The notes beneath the pieces are model-generated. The model made no database searches, was not told the DNA's origin, and worked only from the letters and a program-made list of their open reading frames with translations. From the NCBI GenBank assembly GCA_030590715.1, contig JAUVCU010000053.1, positions 1 through 8,250 on the forward strand: a stretch of DNA of 8,250 nucleotides. Direction: 5' to 3'. How positions within the stretch are numbered: the stretch's first letter is position 1; every line of letters begins with the position of its first letter. Made by a program: the position numbers and the translations under genes. Of the stretch, positions 5,464-8,250 are shown piece after piece. This DNA comes from Lentisphaeria bacterium. Its GTDB lineage: Bacteria; Verrucomicrobiota; Lentisphaeria; Victivallales; JAUVCU01.

Positions 5464-5640
5464 ATGAAACACTCATTCTACGACGTAAAAGAGAAGAAAA
5501 AAGTAGATGCTGAAGTAACGGAAAAAGTAACTTACGGCGAGTCAGGAAAAGAGCGCTACGCGTTCAAAGCAAAGACTGACGATGGACGCAATCTTACTGC
5601 TTTTGTTGGAAAAGCTACTTGGGATCTTGCGACAGTATAA
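5464..5640 (+). CDS. Small basic protein, 58 aa, family not recognised
   Basis: This short gene encodes 58 residues, from MKHSFYDVKEKKKV through 'YGESGKERYAFKAKTDDG' to 'LTAFVGKATWDLATV'. It is supported by a good ribosome-binding site (AAGGGA at 5450-5455, 8 nt before the ATG), by a clean intrinsic terminator 20 nt after the stop, and by plausible codon use. The protein is Lys-rich, has no Cys, no signal peptide and no membrane segment. The alternating pattern suggests a small beta structure, as in small nucleic-acid-binding or ribosome-associated proteins, but I cannot place it in a family. I have a vague impression of similar YDVK...-containing short proteins elsewhere, which I cannot substantiate. 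It is flanked by a long repeat-rich spacer and converges on dinB, so it is probably monocistronic. Confidence 0.8.
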   Translation: MKHSFYDVKEKKKVDAEVTEKVTYGESGKERYAFKAKTDDGRNLTAFVGKATWDLATV

Positions 5641-5659
5641 TTCGTTCCCATACAGTATT

Positions 5660-5695
5660 AAAAACCTCCTTTCATTTTGAAATGGAGGTTTTTTT
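5660..5695. terminator. Bidirectional intrinsic terminator between the 58-aa gene and dinB
   Basis: AAAAACCTCC at 5660-5669 pairs with GGAGGTTTTTTT at 5684-5695 through a stem that continues inward as TTCA/TGAA with a one-base bulge. The plus strand has seven T after the stem (5689-5695), ending the 58-aa gene. The minus strand has five T (A at 5660-5664), ending dinB, whose stop codon is at 5700. One hairpin thus serves both convergent genes. Confidence 0.85.
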
Positions 5696-5699
5696 GTGC

Positions 5700-6782
5700 C
5701 TAAAAATCAAAGGTTAACTGAACTGGTCCGATATTGAGATCTTCTTCATCAAATCTTGAAACAGAAACACCAACAAGCCTGACCGGGCGTTCCCCAACTT
5801 CCGTTTTCACAATCAATTCTTTCACCGCATCGACAATATCTTTGGTTTCGCGGACCGGACGTTCAACAAGCTTTGACCGGGTAATACTTTTAAAATCAGA
5901 ATACTTGACCTTCAGCGTCACCGAATAACCTTTCTTATTCTGCTTGATACAAGTATTGACCACTTCCGCTGCAAGCCTTCTCAGAACCTCCATAAGGTAT
6001 ACAGAATCGAGAATATCTTCTTTCATAGTAGTTTCACGGCCAATTGACTTTCTGGTTCTATCGATCCTTACCGGCCTATTGTCAACTCCCCGTGCAATAT
6101 CATAAAAATAACTGCCGGAATTGCCGAAAGCTTGAACGAGAGCAACTTTATCGTACTTCCTTAGGTCACAACCAGACTCAATCCCCATCGCGATCATCTT
6201 CTTCTCTGTCACCTTCCCTACTCCGAAAAATTTACGGATAGACAAGTTATCAAGAAAGGCAATTTCATCGCCGGGAACAATTACGGTAAGGCCATTTGGT
6301 TTTCTGTAGTCCGAAGCACACTTTGCGAGAAACTTATTAAACGAAACACCGGCAGATGCAGTCAAATGCGTAGCTTCCTGTATCTTTTGTAAAATCTGCT
6401 GCGCAATAATGGTAGCGGAAGGAATCCCCTGCTTATTGAGAGTAACATCGAGAAATGCCTCATCAAGAGACAAGGGCTCAACAAGGTCGGTGAATTCGTA
6501 GAATATCTTTCTTATAACAGCAGAAGCTTCTTTGTAAACGTTCATTCTGACAGGAACAAAGATCGCTTGAGGGCACAGCCTGTAAGCCTGACTGCAGGGC
6601 ATTGCTGAATGAATCCCGAACTTGCGGGCTTCGTAGGAGCAGGTACACACGACACCACGGCTATTAGGGATGCCGCCAACCACGACAGGCTTTCCGATCA
6701 ACTCAGGGTTATCCCTTTGTTCAACGGAAGCAAAAAATGCATCCATGTCTACGTGAATTATTTTCCGCATTGTATCTGTCAT
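5700..6782 (-). CDS. dinB: DNA polymerase IV (Y-family translesion polymerase)
   Basis: This 360-residue Y-family polymerase copies damaged templates and extends misaligned primers without proofreading. It matches E. coli DinB closely. The opening 'MRKIIHVDMDAFFASVE' supplies the metal ligand D12 and the steric-gate Phe F17; 'SLDEAFLDV' gives D107 and E108. 'LTASAGVSFNKFLAK' (140-154) is in the palm, the helix-hairpin-helix is near 'FGVGKVTEKKMIAMGI' (186-201), and the little-finger domain spans about 245-345. The C-terminal QLTFDF (355-360) is a beta-clamp-binding motif, so the protein is full length. The start at 6782 gives MTDTMRK; M5 at 6770 would match the E. coli start exactly, and neither has a Shine-Dalgarno. 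The 83-bp gap to yhbY upstream contains a quasi-palindrome that may be a damage-response operator. It shares a terminator with the convergent 58-aa gene. Confidence 0.96.
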   Translation of the reverse strand: MTDTMRKIIHVDMDAFFASVEQRDNPELIGKPVVVGGIPNSRGVVCTCSYEARKFGIHSAMPCSQAYRLCPQAIFVPVRMNVYKEASAVIRKIFYEFTDLVEPLSLDEAFLDVTLNKQGIPSATIIAQQILQKIQEATHLTASAGVSFNKFLAKCASDYRKPNGLTVIVPGDEIAFLDNLSIRKFFGVGKVTEKKMIAMGIESGCDLRKYDKVALVQAFGNSGSYFYDIARGVDNRPVRIDRTRKSIGRETTMKEDILDSVYLMEVLRRLAAEVVNTCIKQNKKGYSVTLKVKYSDFKSITRSKLVERPVRETKDIVDAVKELIVKTEVGERPVRLVGVSVSRFDEEDLNIGPVQLTFDF

Positions 6783-6810
6783 ATAAAATGAATTGTTAAA
6801 TATGGATTTA

Positions 6811-6832
6811 GTTTAATTGTACAACCTTAAAC
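6811..6832 (-). promoter_or_regulatory. Quasi-palindrome upstream of dinB, possible operator
   Basis: GTTTAA (6811-6816) and TTAAAC (6827-6832) are perfect 6-bp inverted arms around ten bases that include the 8-bp palindrome TTGTACAA (6817-6824). The element lies 29-50 bp upstream of the dinB start. In many bacteria dinB is repressed by LexA through a dyad in this position. This sequence does not match the E. coli or Bacillus LexA box, and LexA motifs differ between phyla, so the assignment is inference. Confidence 0.4.
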
Positions 6833-6865
6833 GATCATCCATACTCAACAACTAAAAGGAATAAC

Positions 6866-7159
6866 CTAAGGAAGCTTGATACTAGGATTTTCTTCATCCT
6901 GCTTATAAAGAAGCATGCTTTGTCCAAGAACCTGAACAAGTTCAGCTCCGGCTTTTGCTGCAACATCTCGAGCAAGCTCTTTGCGATCTACTTCTTCGTT
7001 TTTGATAAGCTTAACTTTAACCAGCTCGTCGGCCAAAAATGCGTCTTTGATTTCAGCAATATTGTTGTCATTGATACCGCTACGCCCGACAGTAGCACAA
7101 ACAGAAAGTCTGTTACCAAGTGAACGCAGGTATCGTTTTTGTTTTCCAGTCAATGTCAT
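6866..7159 (-). CDS. yhbY: YhbY-family ribosome-associated RNA-binding protein (CRM domain)
   Basis: This is a 97-residue single CRM-domain (CRS1/YhbY) protein, the full length typical of bacterial YhbY. 'LTGKQKRYLRSLGNRL' (3-18) corresponds to the conserved first helix. The RNA-binding GxxG loop is G25-R-S-G28, followed by 'AEIKDAFLADELVKVKLI' and the C-terminal 'LVQVLGQSMLLYKQDEENPS'. Bacterial YhbY associates with pre-50S ribosomal particles and is thought to help large-subunit assembly. The ATG at 7159 is set by TAAGG (7167-7171) 7 nt upstream. The fklB-like gene upstream on the same strand ends in a strong terminator only 28 bp before this start, so any dedicated promoter must be very close or overlap that hairpin. 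dinB follows after 83 bp. Confidence 0.93.
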   Translation of the reverse strand: MTLTGKQKRYLRSLGNRLSVCATVGRSGINDNNIAEIKDAFLADELVKVKLIKNEEVDRKELARDVAAKAGAELVQVLGQSMLLYKQDEENPSIKLP

Positions 7160-7187
7160 AAAATAACCTTAGTTATGGAATGTGTAT

Positions 7188-7224
7188 AAAAAAATAGATT
7201 TCCCCGATAGACAGGGAAATCTAT
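7188..7224 (-). terminator. Intrinsic terminator of the fklB-like gene
   Basis: On the minus strand a perfect 11-bp stem (arms at plus 7194-7204 and 7214-7224, ATAGATTTCCC and its complement) with a 9-nt loop is followed by a T run (A at 7188-7194). It starts 21 bp after the stop of the isomerase gene. The stem is well formed with a G/C top, so termination should be efficient. Confidence 0.88.
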
Positions 7225-7245
7225 ATCTGAAACTGCAACTAAAAA

Positions 7246-7872
7246 TTAGTTAACAGACAGTAGCTCTACTTCGAATACAAGAGTGCTGTGAGGACCGATT
7301 TGAGCACCAGCGCCACGCTCTCCGTATGCAAGACCAGATGGTATAGTCAATTGGAATTTACTTCCAACAGCCATAAGCTGAAGAGCTTCAGTCCAACCAG
7401 CGATAACACCAGCTACAGGGAATGTAGCAGGCTCACCACGTTGAACAGAGCTGTCAAAAACAGTACCGTCGATAAGTGTTCCAGTATAGTGAACAGTCAC
7501 AGTGCTATCTGCAGTTGGCAGCTCTCCGTCACCTTCAACAAGAACTTCGTATTGAAGACCTGATTCAGTAACAACAATTCCTTCACGAGTTTTGTTCTCT
7601 TCAAGAAAAGCTTTACCAGCTTCTACATTTGCTGATGAAGCTTGTTCTTGCATTTCAGTACGCTTCTCCTGCATTTGCATTTGGAACTGCTGCATTTCAG
7701 TTGCGAATTCGCTTTCGCTTAGTACTGGCTTCGCGTCAGCGAAGATATCTTTCATTCCCTGAATTAGAGACTCTGAGCAGATTTCTGCTGGTAGGTTTTT
7801 GAAAGAGAATGCTACATCCATTCCTAGAGCGTAGCTTACTTTTTCGACTTCTGTTGTAATTTCTTTTGTCAT
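7246..7872 (-). CDS. fklB: FKBP-type peptidyl-prolyl cis-trans isomerase, FklB-like
   Basis: This 208-residue prolyl isomerase assists protein folding. The N-terminal dimerisation domain (about 8-95, 'VEKVSYALGMDVAFSF') ends in a Gln/Met-rich helix at 55-82 likely to be coiled coil, as in Mip/FkpA/FklB proteins. The FKBP domain (about 104-207) shows 'VTVHYTGTLIDGTVFDSS', 'FPVAGVIAGWTEAL' and 'LAYGERGAGAQIGPHSTLVF'. Active-site positions of FKBP12 are all present: Y129, F139, D140, V156, I157, W160, Y183 and F200. It has no signal peptide, like E. coli FklB (206 aa) and unlike FkpA or Mip, so I expect a cytoplasmic location. The start at 7872 has AAGG (7881-7884) 8 nt upstream. The HIT gene lies 44 bp upstream on the same strand, so co-transcription is possible. 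Confidence 0.94.
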   Translation of the reverse strand: MTKEITTEVEKVSYALGMDVAFSFKNLPAEICSESLIQGMKDIFADAKPVLSESEFATEMQQFQMQMQEKRTEMQEQASSANVEAGKAFLEENKTREGIVVTESGLQYEVLVEGDGELPTADSTVTVHYTGTLIDGTVFDSSVQRGEPATFPVAGVIAGWTEALQLMAVGSKFQLTIPSGLAYGERGAGAQIGPHSTLVFEVELLSVN

Positions 7873-7896
7873 TTTTTGTACCTTTTATATATGTTA

Positions 7897-7920
7897 TTAA
7901 CAATAATTTATTTTTGTTAA
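7897..7920. repeat. 7-bp inverted repeat overlapping the HIT stop codon
   Basis: TTAACAA (7897-7903) and TTGTTAA (7914-7920) are perfect inverted arms separated by 10 AT-rich bases, and the right arm contains the stop codon of the HIT gene. No T run of terminator type follows. It could be a weak hairpin or part of the control region of the fklB-like gene, which has a TATATA just downstream (7886-7891). Function uncertain. Confidence 0.3.
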
Positions 7921-8250
7921 AGCTTAATTTTAGCGATTATTTTTTCAGCCAAAGTCTCGCGTTCTTCTTCATTTTCATAGCCAAGCTGACGCCAGTTCCA
8001 GTGGAAACCATCCTCAGCACCACGTGGGATTACGTGAAGGTGAGCATGCATAACAACTTGGCCTGCACATGAACCGTCAGCCATATGGAGGTTAAATCCT
8101 TCCACATCTGTAGCACGACGACCAGCAACTCCAAGCTTTGAACCTATAAAGAACATTCTTCCCATAACTTCTTCCGAAATAGTAGAACTTCCAGCGTGGT
8201 GCTCTTTTGGAATAACCAGGATATGCCCTTTATTAATAGGAGCAATATCT
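7917..8250 (-). CDS. HIT-family nucleotide hydrolase, C-terminal part (5' end beyond the right edge)
   Basis: The C-terminal 110 residues are visible; the start codon lies outside the window. The histidine-triad signature is H68-A-H70-L-H72-V-I within 'GQVVMHAHLHVIPRG' (numbering from the first visible codon). It is preceded by the usual 'DIAPINKGHILVIPKEHHA', and the frame runs without a stop from the edge to 7917. The middle His-triad residue is the catalytic nucleophile that attacks nucleoside phosphoramidate or dinucleoside polyphosphate substrates in this superfamily. The subfamily (Hint, Fhit or other) cannot be settled from this part, though the total length suggests a small Hint-like protein of about 140 residues. 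An internal ATG at 8165 is not the start, because conserved family residues lie upstream of it. It is followed at 44 bp by the fklB-like gene on the same strand. Confidence 0.92.
   Translation of the reverse strand, partial: DIAPINKGHILVIPKEHHAGSSTISEEVMGRMFFIGSKLGVAGRRATDVEGFNLHMADGSCAGQVVMHAHLHVIPRGAEDGFHWNWRQLGYENEEERETLAEKIIAKIKL

Noticed and set aside
7917..8165. HIT protein starting at the internal ATG at 8165
   Set aside because: The frame is open to the window edge and the upstream codons encode family-conserved 'APINKGHILVIPKEHH', so the gene is longer and truncated by the window.
1..8250. A novel defence, mobile or biosynthetic system
   Set aside because: The recognised genes are mostly single housekeeping genes; there is no clustered set of co-directional unknown genes, no CRISPR array, no integrase or transposase, and no phage module.

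Overview
This is an ordinary-looking stretch of chromosome from an AT-rich, Gram-negative-type bacterium. The envelope type is inferred from a BamE/DUF3192-like lipoprotein and an FklB-type FKBP. The mix of genes (a PVC-flavoured TPR protein and the remnant of a carbohydrate-binding-like module) makes me think of a marine Lentisphaerae or other PVC-group bacterium. No rRNA or other decisive marker is present, so this taxonomic guess is weak. I see no tRNA, rRNA, CRISPR array, phage gene or intact mobile element.

Left part (1-1626, all genes on the minus strand): the N-terminal 82 codons of an Rrf2-family regulator run off the left edge. Upstream of it is an unusual cluster of dyads: two AGAC-T7-GTCT boxes exactly 80 bp apart with a 14-bp perfect palindrome between them. 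Next comes a 57-aa 2[4Fe-4S] ferredoxin with its own near-consensus promoter and a strong intrinsic terminator. Beyond that lies a decayed gene remnant that reads as a carbohydrate-binding-like C-terminal module once a single base in a homopolymer is removed.

Middle (1627-5640): a 454-aa TPR protein (minus) diverges from a plus-strand run of genes. A YgjP-type metallopeptidase-like protein overlaps an RluA-family pseudouridine synthase by 4 bp, and a small lipoprotein follows 44 bp later. After a 256-bp spacer rich in short repeats comes a 58-aa basic protein that I cannot assign to a family.

Right part (5700-8250, all minus): dinB (DNA polymerase IV) converges on the 58-aa gene and shares a bidirectional terminator with it. 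Upstream are yhbY (ribosome-associated RNA-binding protein), an fklB-like peptidyl-prolyl isomerase with its own strong terminator, and the C-terminal part of a HIT-family hydrolase cut by the right edge. The genes are mostly housekeeping (translation, RNA modification, protein folding, DNA damage tolerance, Fe-S/redox) and do not form one obvious pathway. I found no convincing new multi-gene system. The best leads are the operator-like structures upstream of rrf2, ferredoxin and dinB, and the orphan 58-aa protein with its repeat-rich upstream region.
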